From positions 558,001 to 622,000 of the forward strand of contig NZ_JACHMQ010000001.1 of assembly GCF_014208105.1 (NCBI RefSeq): 64,000 nt of DNA, given 5' to 3'. The notes beneath the pieces are model-generated. The model was not told the origin of the DNA. It saw only the letters and a program-made list of their open reading frames with translations, and ran no database searches. Shown one piece after another: positions 44,896 to 52,927 of the stretch (the first letter of the stretch is position 1; each line of letters starts with the position of its first letter). The position numbers and the translations under genes are program-made. The DNA is from Actinomadura coerulea (GTDB taxonomy: Bacteria; Actinomycetota; Actinomycetes; Streptosporangiales; Streptosporangiaceae).

Positions 44896-45055
44896 ACGCC
44901 TACCGGGTTAGCTGACGGGTTCGGGCGTGGAAGTGGCCCTACGGCGGCTCTCGCCGGACTGCCGGGAGAGACGCGCCGATTCACCCCGGGTGCCGGAATG
45001 CCCGTCCGGAGGGGTTCTCCGGACTCCGGCGAATATGGGTCCCCGGTTCCGCGCT
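44896..45055 (-). promoter_or_regulatory. c-di-AMP (ydaO/yuaA) riboswitch B, promoter-proximal
   Basis: Same orientation as riboswitch A. The conserved 3' block CCACGCCCGAACCCGTCAG is identical to copy A, and AACCGGGGACCCA, GGGGTGAAT and CCGTAGGGCC are also present. It differs by extra peripheral hairpins, such as TCCGG...CCGGA around 45003-45024. Followed by AAGAGAAGGAG and a GTG that could start a short reading frame; I do not call that a gene. Confidence 0.82.
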
Positions 45056-45231
45056 GAAGCGGATTCGGCGCTGCCGCTGCGATCCTGGGGGCGAGATGGG
45101 GCCCGGCGCGGGACCTGTCTCCCGCGTGCGAACGAGCGGCGCCTTGTGTTGTGGGCGGACGGCGGCCCGTCTCCGGGGACCGTCCGGGGCCTGCCCCGTG
45201 TACGCCATCGTGGCTGCGCGCTCAGCGCCAT

Positions 45232-45444
45232 GCACGCTGCGGGCGTGCGCACGGTGGACGGGGCCGGCCGGGTCTGCGTCGAGACCGTGCGGCGCCTTCG
45301 GGCGCCGCGGGACGGCACGTGGGGCGTGCCGCCTGGGGGTGGGGCGCGTGGCTCGCGCCGCCGTCACGCGGGTGCTGGATGCGCCGCGTGGGACCGGGGC
45401 GCCTGGTGGGCGCCGCGGGTCCACGGCGTCTGGAGGGCGCCGTG
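45232..45444. other. Non-coding run of seven short hairpins, five with TGGNN loops
   Basis: This is the only stretch over 300 bases without a gene (about 45056-45489). Plus-strand hairpins: GCACGC-TGCGG-GCGTGC (45232-45248), CGGCGCC-TTCG-GGCGCCG (45290-45307), CGGCACG-TGGGG-CGTGCCG (45313-45331), GGCGCG-TGGCT-CGCGCC (45343-45359), GGTGC-TGGAT-GCGCC with an outer CACGC/GCGTG stem (45365-45390), GGCGCC-TGGTG-GGCGCC with outer GGACC/GGTCC (45391-45422), and CGGCGTC-TGGAG-GGCGCCG (45424-45442). Five consecutive loops are exactly 5 bases starting TGG. Reading frames through it look like noise. Confidence 0.6.
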
Positions 45445-45489
45445 AGTGGTGCAAAGGTACCAAAACCCCAAAAGAAGGCAAACCCCCCC

Positions 45490-45531
45490 AAAATCGACAA
45501 CGGACCAGGTCAAGCCTGGTCCGTTGTCGAT
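45490..45531 (-). terminator. Strong intrinsic terminator of the NlpC/P60 gene
   Basis: Perfect 17-bp stem (45493-45509 with 45515-45531), 5-base loop, then on the minus strand TTTT and a G run. It lies 44 bp past the stop of the gene at 45575. Confidence 0.9.
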
Positions 45532-45574
45532 GGAGGTCCCGTGACGCCTGTGGAGCAGGGGGTCAGGGGGTGCG

Positions 45575-46615
45575 TCAGGGGCGCCCGGCGCCGTAGAAGT
45601 TGCTCTTGTAGTAGCCGGAGCTGATGTCGCTGATCTTGACGACGTCGCCGGTGTGCGGGGCGTGGATCATCTTGCCGCCGCCCACGTAGAGGCCGACGTG
45701 GCCGAGGTTGCTGAAGAACACCAGGTCACCGGGCTGCATGTTGTTCCAGGCGACCCGCTTGGAGCTGGTGTAGGCGTACTGGGTGTTGGTGGTGCGGGTG
45801 ATGCTGACGCCCGCGGCGGCCCAGGCCTTCATGGTCAGGCCGGAGCAGTCGTAGGAGCTCGGCCCCTCGGCGCCGTAGGAGTAGGGCTTGCCGAGCTGGG
45901 CGTAGGCGAAGTTGAGCGCCGTGCGGGCCGGCCCGCTCGCCGGGCCGTTGTAGGTGCCGCCGGTGGGGCCGCCGCCGCCCGGGCGGGAGGGCGTGCTCCC
46001 GCCGCCGAGCCGGCGCACGAGCGCCTTCTGCTTCTGCACCTGCTTGTCGAGGTCCTGCTTCTGCTTCTTCAGCTCGTCCTGCTTGGACTTCACCTCGTCG
46101 TAGGCCGCCTTCGCCTGCGACTGCTCCCGGCGGAGCCGCTGGGCGGTCGCGAGGAACTGGGTGAGCTGGGAGCTGCGCTCGTGCGACAGGTGCGAGAAGA
46201 CGGCGGCCTGGTCGAGGATCGACTGCGGGTCGTTGCTGCCGACGAAGCCGGTGACGTCGGCCGAGTCACCGTTCTTGTAGGCGGTGGCCGCCATCTGCGC
46301 GATCTTGGAGCGCTGCTCCTCGAAGTCGGCCTGCTCCTGCTTGCTCGCCTTGGTCGCGGCGTCGAACTTCTTCTTGGCGACCTTGAGCTTCTCGCGGTTC
46401 TGGTTGAACTGCTCGACCTTCTGGTCCATCTTCTCGTTGAGCTTGTCGAGCGTCTTCTGGGCCTGCGCCCGGGTCGGCCTGGGCTCGGCGTGCGCCACCA
46501 CCGGGGAGCAGGTCAGGGAGACCGCCACGGTCAGTGCGGCGACGGCCGCCAGGCGACGGGAGCCCGCCCCGCGGCCGGGCCGCTGCGCCGGTGCCCCGAT
46601 GTGATCATTGGCCAC
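45575..46615 (-). CDS. Secreted NlpC/P60 endopeptidase with coiled-coil
   Basis: 346 residues: signal peptide (LAAVAALTVAVSLTCSPVVAHA), a coiled-coil of about 160 residues rich in Lys, Gln and Glu, a Gly/Pro hinge, and a C-terminal NlpC/P60 domain with SSYDCSGLTMKAWAAAG (catalytic Cys), SNLGHVGLYV (His) and KMIHAPHTGDV (third polar residue). Cuts D-Glu to diaminopimelate bonds in peptidoglycan; the coiled-coil is like RipC/Rv2190c and may bind FtsX-type partners. A good promoter is at 46655-46683, giving a leader of about 35 nt. Unlike the CHAP gene it has no ydaO riboswitch. Confidence 0.93.
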   Translation of the reverse strand: MANDHIGAPAQRPGRGAGSRRLAAVAALTVAVSLTCSPVVAHAEPRPTRAQAQKTLDKLNEKMDQKVEQFNQNREKLKVAKKKFDAATKASKQEQADFEEQRSKIAQMAATAYKNGDSADVTGFVGSNDPQSILDQAAVFSHLSHERSSQLTQFLATAQRLRREQSQAKAAYDEVKSKQDELKKQKQDLDKQVQKQKALVRRLGGGSTPSRPGGGGPTGGTYNGPASGPARTALNFAYAQLGKPYSYGAEGPSSYDCSGLTMKAWAAAGVSITRTTNTQYAYTSSKRVAWNNMQPGDLVFFSNLGHVGLYVGGGKMIHAPHTGDVVKISDISSGYYKSNFYGAGRP

Positions 46616-46654
46616 GGTCGGTTTCGCCCCTCTCGTCCACGACGTCAGCGGACG

Positions 46655-46683
46655 ACATTAGCGAGGGGCTACAGCCGTCACAA
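46655..46683 (-). promoter_or_regulatory. Promoter of the NlpC/P60 gene
   Basis: Minus strand -35 TTGTGA (46683-46678), 17-bp spacer, -10 TAATGT (46660-46655), a near-consensus SigA-like promoter about 40 bp upstream of the ATG at 46615. The spacing is exact; use is inferred. Confidence 0.6.
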
Positions 46684-46786
46684 CCGATTCATCACTCTTT
46701 GATTGACATCTGTGGATATTGTCCACTTCTAGTGACGGCATGATCACGTACGGCGAAGACTGCCTTATCGGAGCCTTATGGGCGCC

Positions 46787-48139
46787 TTAGGAGCGGCCCA
46801 GCCTGCGCAGCAGCAGGGAGGACGGGCAGGGGCGCGCGCTGGCGCGCCGCGCGGCGTCGGCGACCTCCCGGTCGGACGACACCACGACCACCGACCGGCC
46901 CGGCGGCTCGGCCCGCACGAGCTCGCCGATCAGCTCGTCGGCCGTCTGGCCCGGGTGGCTGAACCGCACCCGCACCCCGCGCGGCGCCGCGATGGCGACC
47001 GGCGCGTCCAGCTCCGCGCCGTCGAACACGCACGTCACCTCGGCGCGCGTCTGCGCGGCGAGCCCGCCGAGCCCCGACAGCAGCCGGCTGCGCTGGTCGG
47101 CCAGCGGAAGCTCCCCGTACCCGGTCTTGGTGACGTTGTAGCCGTCCACCACCAGGTGAACCTGCGGAAGCGTCAGCAGCCGGTCGAGCAGCTGCGGGTC
47201 GCTGTCGGACAGGGCCCGGCCGGGCAGCGCCCGGTGCGCCAGCCGGTCCGGCTCCAGCCCGCCGACCGCGTCGGCGGGACGGCCGATGGTGGAGGGCAGG
47301 GCCAGCTCCCGGCGGACGCCCTGCGCCGCGTCGACGAGCGCGTCCAGGAGCATCCGCAGCCGCACGTCGTCGACGTTGCGCCCCTCCCGCGCGGCCCGCT
47401 TGGCGGCCTCCGCCGCCTCCTCCGCCCGCGCGGCCCGGGCGCGCAGCCTGCGCAGCTCCTTCTCGGACGCGGCGGTCGACTCGCGCGCGGCGGCGAGCTC
47501 GCGATCGGTCTCCGCCGCGACCGCGTGGGCGCGCTCCTCCGCCGCCCGGAACCGGGTGCGCGCGTCGTGCAGCTTGCGCCGCAGCTCCGCGACCTCGGCC
47601 TTGGTCTCGCGCAGCTCGGCGCGCAGCTTGGCCAGCTCGGCGCCGCGGGCGTCGCGGGTCGCGGCCAGCTCGGCCTTCAGCGCGGCGACGCGGCGCTCGG
47701 CCTCCTGCTCCTCCGACGCGCTCGCCGAACGCGCCAGTTCCTCGCGCGCGGCCTCCACCAGCCCGGCCCAGCCCGCCGGACGCAGCAGGTAGGCCAGCAC
47801 CGCGACGCGCACCGGGTCGGCCGCGGGCGGCACGTGCCCGCCCTCGACCGCCTCCACCAGTTCGGCCTGCGCCTCCCGGAGCGGCACGGCGACCCGGTGC
47901 CGGAACTCCTCGTCCTTCTCCAGCACCGCCGCGATGTGCTGGCCCGCGAGCCTGGCGCGCTTGCGGCGCTCGAAGCGCGCGAACCGGCGCAGCGGCAGGG
48001 GGATCTCGTCGGAGGGCAGGGACCCGATCAGCTCGGCGGCGGCCTCCACCACGCCCTGCCGCACCGCCTCGGGCAGCGGGCGGGTCGCCTCCTGCGCGGG
48101 CTCCCCGCCGCCGGGGGTCGTTTCGGGACCGCTGTCGAT
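46787..48139 (-). CDS. NYN-domain RNA-binding/ribonuclease-like protein with coiled coil
   Basis: About 450 residues. The N-terminal part has PLPEAVRQGVVEAAAELIGS and LPLRRFARFERRKRARLAG, the middle is a coiled coil of about 120 residues, and the last 180 residues are a NYN/PIN-like domain: HLVVDGYNVTKTGYGELPLA with the first Asp and Asn, VTCVFDGAELD, and VVVVSSDREVAD. It resembles the actinobacterial NYN proteins related to RNase YacP. Start uncertain: no ATG/GTG/TTG exists between GGAAGGAG and PLPE, but ATC at 48139 is seven bases after that site. Divergent from the nuclease gene. Confidence 0.78.
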   Translation of the reverse strand: MDSGPETTPGGGEPAQEATRPLPEAVRQGVVEAAAELIGSLPSDEIPLPLRRFARFERRKRARLAGQHIAAVLEKDEEFRHRVAVPLREAQAELVEAVEGGHVPPAADPVRVAVLAYLLRPAGWAGLVEAAREELARSASASEEQEAERRVAALKAELAATRDARGAELAKLRAELRETKAEVAELRRKLHDARTRFRAAEERAHAVAAETDRELAAARESTAASEKELRRLRARAARAEEAAEAAKRAAREGRNVDDVRLRMLLDALVDAAQGVRRELALPSTIGRPADAVGGLEPDRLAHRALPGRALSDSDPQLLDRLLTLPQVHLVVDGYNVTKTGYGELPLADQRSRLLSGLGGLAAQTRAEVTCVFDGAELDAPVAIAAPRGVRVRFSHPGQTADELIGELVRAEPPGRSVVVVSSDREVADAARRASARPCPSSLLLRRLGRS

Positions 48140-48328
48140 GATCCCGCTCCTTCCGGGCTGCGCCGCTGGGCTGTGTGTTCCCGAGCGCGGCCCGCCCCAA
48201 CCGGGGCGGACGTGCGATCGGACGGATCGCGCCCGGCCCTCGGCGGGATGCCTCCCGCCCGTCCTCACGGCCCCCGCCCGGCGGGACGTCCCGGCGCCCT
48301 TCAACCCTAGCGGCAGGAAGTTCTGTCG

Positions 48329-50203
48329 GTGGGGTCCTCTACGGTCGCGCTCATGACGGCTGCGCACGGTGTCCAAGGGCGCGGAGCCCAGGGGCACGGG
48401 GCCCAGGGGCACGGTGTCGGAGGGCACGGTGTCCAGGGCACCCTGGACGACCTCGGCACCCCGCTCCGCGACGTCACCTTCGTGGTGGTCGACCTGGAGA
48501 CCACCGGCGGCTCGGCGGCCGACTCGGCCATCACCGAGATCGGCGCGGTGAAGGTGCGCGGCGGCCGGGAGCTCGGCGAGCTCGGCACGCTGGTCGATCC
48601 GGGCGGCCCCGTCCCGCCGTTCATCACCGCGCTCACCGGCATCACCACGGCGATGGTGACGGCCGCGCCGCGGATCGAGTCGGTGCTGCCGGCGTTCCTG
48701 GAGTTCGCGCGCGGCTGCGTCCTCGTCGCGCACAACGCCTCGTTCGACATCGGCTTCCTCAAGGCCGCGTGCGCCGTGAACGGCTACGCCTGGCCCGCGT
48801 TCGCCGTCGTCGACACCGTCGACCTGGCGCGGCGCGTGCTGTCCCGCGACGAGGTGCCCAACTGCAAGCTCGGCACGCTGGCCCGCTTCTTCCGGACGTC
48901 CAACGAGCCGACCCACCGCGCCCTCGCCGACGCCCGCGCGACCGTGGAGGTCCTGCACGGCCTCATCGAGCGGCTCGGCTCGTTCGGCGTCACCTCGCTG
49001 GAGGAGATGCGCGGCTTCGCCAAGGCGCCCACCCCCGAGCAGCGCCGCAAGCGGCACCTCGCCGACGACGTCCCCTCCACCCCCGGCGTCTACCTGTTCG
49101 AGGACCACGCCGGCGAGGTGCTCTACGTGGGCAAGAGCGGCGACCTGCGCTCGCGCGTGCGCAGCTACTTCACCGGCTCGGAGACGCGCCGGCGCGTGCG
49201 GGAGATGGTCGGCCTCGCCGAGAACGTCCGCACGATCGTGTGCTCCACGGGGCTGGAGGCCGAGGTCCGCGAGCTGCGGCTGATCGCCGAGCACAAGCCG
49301 CGCTACAACCGCCGCTCCAAGTTCCCCGAGCGGGCGATCTGGCTGAAGCTGACCGTGGAGCCGTTCCCGCGGCTGTCCATCGTGCGGGAGTGCCGGGCCG
49401 ACGGCGCCCGCTACCTCGGGCCGATCTCCTCGCGGCGGCAGGCCGAGGAGGCGCGCGCCGCGCTGCACGAGGCCGTGCCGCTGCGGCAGTGCACCCAGCG
49501 GCTGACCCTCCGGCTGGTGGAGAGCGGCAGGGCGCGGTCGTGCGCCCTCGCCGAGCTCGGCCGGTGCGGCGCCCCCTGCGACGGCCGCGAGTCCGCCGAC
49601 GCCTACGCCGTCCACACCGGGACGGCCCGCTCCGTCATGGAGGGCGACGTGCGGCCCGTCGTGGCCGCCGCGCAGGTCCGCATCGACCGGCTGGCCGCCG
49701 AGCTGCGCTACGAGGAGGCCGCCGCCCAGCGCGACCGGCTCGCGGCGTTCGTCCGGGCCGCCGCGCGCGGGCAGCGGCTGGCGGCGCTGGCCCGGCTTCC
49801 GCAGCTGGTGGCCGCCCGTCCCGCCTTCGACGGCGGATGGGAGCTGTCGGTCGTGCGCTACGGCCGGCTCGCCGCCGCCGGTACCGTCCCGCCGAACGCC
49901 CGGCCCCGGCCCTACGTCGACGCGCTCATCGCGACGGCCGAGACGGTGTTCCCGCCCTCCGGGGAGGCGCCCGGCGGCGTCGCGCTCGGCGCGCCCCCCT
50001 CGCAGGGCGCGACCGCCGAGGAGATGGAGTGCGTCCTGCGCTGGCTCGACCTGCCGGGCGTCCGCCTGGTCGAGGTCGACGGCCAGTGGACGTGCCCGGT
50101 GCACGGGGCCGAGGGTCTGCGCGAATGGATCGACAAGGCCTACGACCGGAGCTACGAGCGGCCCGACGGGGCCCGGCGCGGGCCCGGTCGCCCACTAAGG
50201 TGA
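48329..50203 (+). CDS. DEDDh exonuclease fused to GIY-YIG (UvrC-like) endonuclease
   Basis: 624 residues. Domain order: Gly/His-rich repeats (residues 13-37), DEDDh 3'-5' exonuclease (FVVVDLETTGG, LVAHNASFDIGFL, HRALADARATVEVLHG), then a GIY-YIG nuclease with STPGVYLFEDHAGEVLYVGK and LRSRVRSYF, and a UvrC-type C-terminal region. Corresponds to Rv2191-type proteins, an epsilon/UvrC fusion suspected to act in DNA repair. I use the GTG at 48329 with AGGAAG eight bases upstream; an ATG at 48353 is the alternative. Confidence 0.92.
   Translation: MGSSTVALMTAAHGVQGRGAQGHGAQGHGVGGHGVQGTLDDLGTPLRDVTFVVVDLETTGGSAADSAITEIGAVKVRGGRELGELGTLVDPGGPVPPFITALTGITTAMVTAAPRIESVLPAFLEFARGCVLVAHNASFDIGFLKAACAVNGYAWPAFAVVDTVDLARRVLSRDEVPNCKLGTLARFFRTSNEPTHRALADARATVEVLHGLIERLGSFGVTSLEEMRGFAKAPTPEQRRKRHLADDVPSTPGVYLFEDHAGEVLYVGKSGDLRSRVRSYFTGSETRRRVREMVGLAENVRTIVCSTGLEAEVRELRLIAEHKPRYNRRSKFPERAIWLKLTVEPFPRLSIVRECRADGARYLGPISSRRQAEEARAALHEAVPLRQCTQRLTLRLVESGRARSCALAELGRCGAPCDGRESADAYAVHTGTARSVMEGDVRPVVAAAQVRIDRLAAELRYEEAAAQRDRLAAFVRAAARGQRLAALARLPQLVAARPAFDGGWELSVVRYGRLAAAGTVPPNARPRPYVDALIATAETVFPPSGEAPGGVALGAPPSQGATAEEMECVLRWLDLPGVRLVEVDGQWTCPVHGAEGLREWIDKAYDRSYERPDGARRGPGRPLR
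48365..48439 (+). repeat. Five in-frame 15-bp tandem repeats coding a (H/R)G(V/A)(Q/G)G tail
   Basis: Consecutive 15-base units read HGVQG, RGAQG, HGAQG, HGVGG, HGVQG at the N-terminus of the DEDDh/GIY-YIG protein, before the exonuclease domain. His at the first position of four units could bind metal. Copy number could vary between strains by slippage. Confidence 0.8.
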
Positions 50204-50237
50204 CGGTGTACACCCGGCAACCGGAGGACGACCCCGC

Positions 50238-50987
50238 ATGGCACTGCCTCTCTACGACAGTCAGCCTGCGCGGCGCGTCCCCTGGGTGACGTACCTGCTG
50301 ATCGCCGTGAACGTGGTGGTCTTCCTCATCACCCCGATGTCGAACTTCGCCGCCTGGTACGGCAAGGGCTCGGTCCGCGAGTGCAAGGCGGCCCACTTCA
50401 CGTACGAGTACGGCGCCGTGCCGAAGGAGCTGACCACCGGCGACCAGCAGCCGCTGCCGACCGAGGTCGTGCACGACTGCGGGCCGGCGGACTTCCGCAA
50501 GGCGCCCTGGACGACGGCGTTCACCTCGATGTTCCTGCACTCCAGCGCCCTGCACCTGCTCGGCAACCTGGTGTTCCTGTTCGTCGTCGGCATGGGCGTG
50601 GAGGACCGGCTCGGCCGATGGCGCTACCTGCTCGCCTACCTGGCGTTCGGGCTCGTCGCCGTCTACGGGTTCGCGTGGACCTCGCCCGGCTCCACCGTCC
50701 CGCTCATCGGCGCGTCCGGCGCGATCGCCGGGGTGATGGGCGCCTACGTGATCCTCAACCCGCGGGGCCGCGTCGTCAGCTGGGTGCCGCCGGTCATCTT
50801 CATCCGCCTGCCGGTGTGGGTGGTGCTCGGCTACTGGTTCGTCCTGCAATGGCTGTCCCTGGGCGACCAGAAGAGCAACGTCGCCTACACCGCGCACATC
50901 TACGGGTTCGTGGCGGGCGTGGTGTTCGCGCTCCTGGCCCGCCGCGCCGGCCCGGCCCACCGCCTGGCCGCGCTGAGCCGCGGCTGA
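50238..50987 (+). CDS. Rhomboid intramembrane serine protease
   Basis: 249 residues, six membrane helices. Catalytic Ser in LIGASGAIAGVMGAY (GxSG motif), catalytic His in AHIYGFVAGVVFALL, and the rhomboid L1 loop region HLLGNLVFLFVVGMGVEDRLG. A Cys-containing loop of about 50 residues follows the first helix (SVRECKAAHF...VVHDCGPAD), perhaps disulfide-bonded. Follows the nuclease gene after 34 bp. Substrate unknown. Confidence 0.93.
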   Translation: MALPLYDSQPARRVPWVTYLLIAVNVVVFLITPMSNFAAWYGKGSVRECKAAHFTYEYGAVPKELTTGDQQPLPTEVVHDCGPADFRKAPWTTAFTSMFLHSSALHLLGNLVFLFVVGMGVEDRLGRWRYLLAYLAFGLVAVYGFAWTSPGSTVPLIGASGAIAGVMGAYVILNPRGRVVSWVPPVIFIRLPVWVVLGYWFVLQWLSLGDQKSNVAYTAHIYGFVAGVVFALLARRAGPAHRLAALSRG

Positions 50988-51086
50988 CCCGCCCGCGGCC
51001 GCCCCGGCCCCGCGGGGCGTCCCCCCGCACTCGCGCCGCCGGGCCCCGATAGGGTCGGAGCGTCCGTTTCTCTGGGGAGGGGTGCA

Positions 51087-51374
51087 GTGGTCACTGCGAT
51101 CGTGTTCGTCAAGGCCGACGTCGCGCGCATCCACGAGGTGGCCGAGACGATCGCCGCGCTGGACGGCGTCAGCGAGGTGTACTCCATCACCGGCGACCAC
51201 GACCTCATGGTGATGGTCCGGGTGCGCCGCCACGAGGAGCTCAACGACGTGATCCCGGGCCGCGTCAACAAGGTCCCCGGCATCGTCGGCACCGAGACCC
51301 ACATCGCGTTCCGCACCTACTCCCAGCACGACCTTGAGCAGGCCTTCTCCCTCGGCCTCCCCGACGCCGACTGA
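51087..51374 (+). CDS. Lone Lrp/AsnC ligand-binding (RAM) domain protein
   Basis: 95 residues, only the effector half of Lrp-type regulators: VTAIVFVKADVARIHEVAE, GVSEVYSITGDHDLMVMV, and HEELNDVIPGRVNKVPGIVGT. No helix-turn-helix. Such stand-alone RAM proteins bind amino acids and may modulate full-length Lrps by hetero-oligomer formation. GTG start with GGGGAGG upstream. Confidence 0.88.
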   Translation: MVTAIVFVKADVARIHEVAETIAALDGVSEVYSITGDHDLMVMVRVRRHEELNDVIPGRVNKVPGIVGTETHIAFRTYSQHDLEQAFSLGLPDAD

Positions 51375-51413
51375 CATCCATAAGAGCCTCCCCGGGGCCG
51401 CGGCGCGCCGGGG

Positions 51414-52115
51414 TCAGCCGCCGACGACGAGGGCGATGCGGTCGATGCCGCCCCCGCAGGGCCGGGCGGCGTAGCCGGGCAGCTCGCGGTACACGGCGCC
51501 CGGGGGCCAGCTGGCGGTGTTGGAGGCCATCACGCGGCCGGGGGCGTTGACGACGAAGGCGGGCGCGGGGATTTCGCGCAGCGCCGGGACGACCTCGTTC
51601 TCGAACGTCCGGGCGAACACGTCGGCGGCCGCGACGCCCGCGAACTCCCCGTCCACGCGCACGGGCGCCGACAGGGTCAGGACGTACTCGTCGCTGCACA
51701 GGTAGTCGACGTAGGGGCCGCAGACGGTCTTCTCCGCGCCGCTCTGCGGACCCGTGAACCACTCCCAGTCGGTGTAGTCGTACAGGACGCTGCTCTCGGG
51801 GTTCAGATCGCGCAGCAGCTGGGACGGCCGCCCGGCCGGGCCGGTCTGCCACCACTCCATGTACCAGGCGGCGTCGGCGAGCAGGCCCGGCGCGGCGATG
51901 AATCCCAGGCCGCACACGAGCGGGCCGAGGTGGGAGAGCAGCAGCGGGCGCAGCGTGGCGAGGTCGTCGCGGGCGGGGGCGCGCCCGGCGCGGCGGACGT
52001 CCTCGAGGCGCCGCGCCGCCGCGTCGCGCACCTGCGCGACGGTGGTGAACACGCCGTCCAGGGTGGCGCGGACGTGTGCCGCCGCCGCGCCGACGGCCGG
52101 TGGCTCGGCGGGCAT
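51414..52115 (-). CDS. Soluble Cache (PDC-like) sensor domain protein
   Basis: 233 residues, no signal peptide and no clear membrane helix. The middle and C-terminal part has Cache/PDC-sensor traits: WYMEWWQTG, DWEWFTGPQ, and VLTLSAPVRVDGEFAGVAAADV, where the Asp of the last motif is the usual ligand-binding residue. It has no output domain. It lies 17 bp downstream of, and is co-directional with, the FadR gene, next to a polyamine-type ABC transporter on the other strand, so it may be a cytosolic ligand-sensing partner of FadR. The ATG has GAGGGGGA upstream. Confidence 0.75.
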   Translation of the reverse strand: MPAEPPAVGAAAAHVRATLDGVFTTVAQVRDAAARRLEDVRRAGRAPARDDLATLRPLLLSHLGPLVCGLGFIAAPGLLADAAWYMEWWQTGPAGRPSQLLRDLNPESSVLYDYTDWEWFTGPQSGAEKTVCGPYVDYLCSDEYVLTLSAPVRVDGEFAGVAAADVFARTFENEVVPALREIPAPAFVVNAPGRVMASNTASWPPGAVYRELPGYAARPCGGGIDRIALVVGG

Positions 52116-52132
52116 GGGTCCCCCTCGGGGTC

Positions 52133-52849
52133 TCAGAGTGCGAGCCGTCGTTCAATCAGACGTTCTACCGCATTCGAGACGTGACTTTCAGCTACATCGC
52201 GCGCCGCGGCGCCGTCGGCGGCCTCGATCGCCCGGACGAGCCGGGCGTGCTCGGCGGCGACGCGCCCGCGCCGCTCGGGCAGCTCGTGCACGGCCCAGAC
52301 CAGCGGCCCGATCTCGGCCTGGAGCCGGATCTCCTCCCGGGTGAGCCGGCCGGACTGGGAGGCGGCGGCGACCTCCAGGTGGAACCGGCCGTCCAGCCGG
52401 CACATCCCGGTGCCGGACCCCGTCCCGGCCATCTCCTCCAGCGACCGCCGCAGCCGCCGGACGTCTCCGGGCAGCGACCGCCCGGCGGCGAGCCGCGCGG
52501 AGGCCCCGGCGATGGCGGCGTAGTGGTCGCCGAGGTCGCGGAGCTCTTCCGCGCTGAGCGAACGCAGCCGCTCGTCGAGATCGAACGCCCTGGCAGGAGC
52601 CCTGACGAAGCTGCCGCCGCCGCGTCCCCGGCGGGTCTCGATGAGCCCCTGCTGACGCAAGGCCATCAGCGCTTCGCGTAGGGTGACCGTCGAAACACCG
52701 AGATATGCCGACAGGTCGGTCTCACTGGGCAGCTGCTCGCCGTCCGCGAGGAGGCCGAGCGCGATCGCGTCGCTCAGGCGCCGCACGACCGCGTGCACCC
52801 GCGCGGTGTTGTCGACGGGAGCGAACACGACGAGGTGCGCGCTGTCCAT
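52133..52849 (-). CDS. FadR-subfamily GntR transcriptional regulator
   Basis: 238 residues. N-terminal winged helix: LLADGEQLPSETDLSAYLGV, STVTLREALMALRQQGLIET and RGRGGGSFV. C-terminal FCD-type all-helical effector domain with DGRFHLEVAAASQSGRL and ARDVAESHVSNAVERLI, which usually binds an acid via a metal. Start at ATG 52849 with GGGAGGGGG upstream. Divergent from the transporter operon, sharing a palindrome at 52861-52882, so it probably represses or activates that operon and itself. Confidence 0.89.
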   Translation of the reverse strand: MDSAHLVVFAPVDNTARVHAVVRRLSDAIALGLLADGEQLPSETDLSAYLGVSTVTLREALMALRQQGLIETRRGRGGGSFVRAPARAFDLDERLRSLSAEELRDLGDHYAAIAGASARLAAGRSLPGDVRRLRRSLEEMAGTGSGTGMCRLDGRFHLEVAAASQSGRLTREEIRLQAEIGPLVWAVHELPERRGRVAAEHARLVRAIEAADGAAARDVAESHVSNAVERLIERRLAL

Positions 52850-52860
52850 GGGCCCCCTCC

Positions 52861-52920
52861 CGGTATCGACACAGTGATACCGGAACATCACTTGAACTTA
52901 AACCTCTGACTCCATATGTT
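52861..52920 (+). promoter_or_regulatory. Palindrome and leaderless promoter of the ABC transporter operon
   Basis: A 7-bp inverted repeat CGGTATC/GATACCG with an 8-base gap spans 52861-52882. Ten bases on, TTGAAC (52892-52897), a 17-bp spacer and TATGTT (52915-52920) make a clean promoter. The ATG at 52928 is seven bases past the -10, so the transcript would start at or next to the ATG, without a leader. The palindrome is well placed for the divergent FadR-type regulator. Confidence 0.65.
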
Positions 52921-52927
52921 TTCGGTC

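Noticed and set aside
45056-45500. Long plus-strand frames through the hairpin tract
   Set aside because: Cys/Arg/Gly-rich noise in three frames at once, with no start signal; the stem pattern explains the sequence better.
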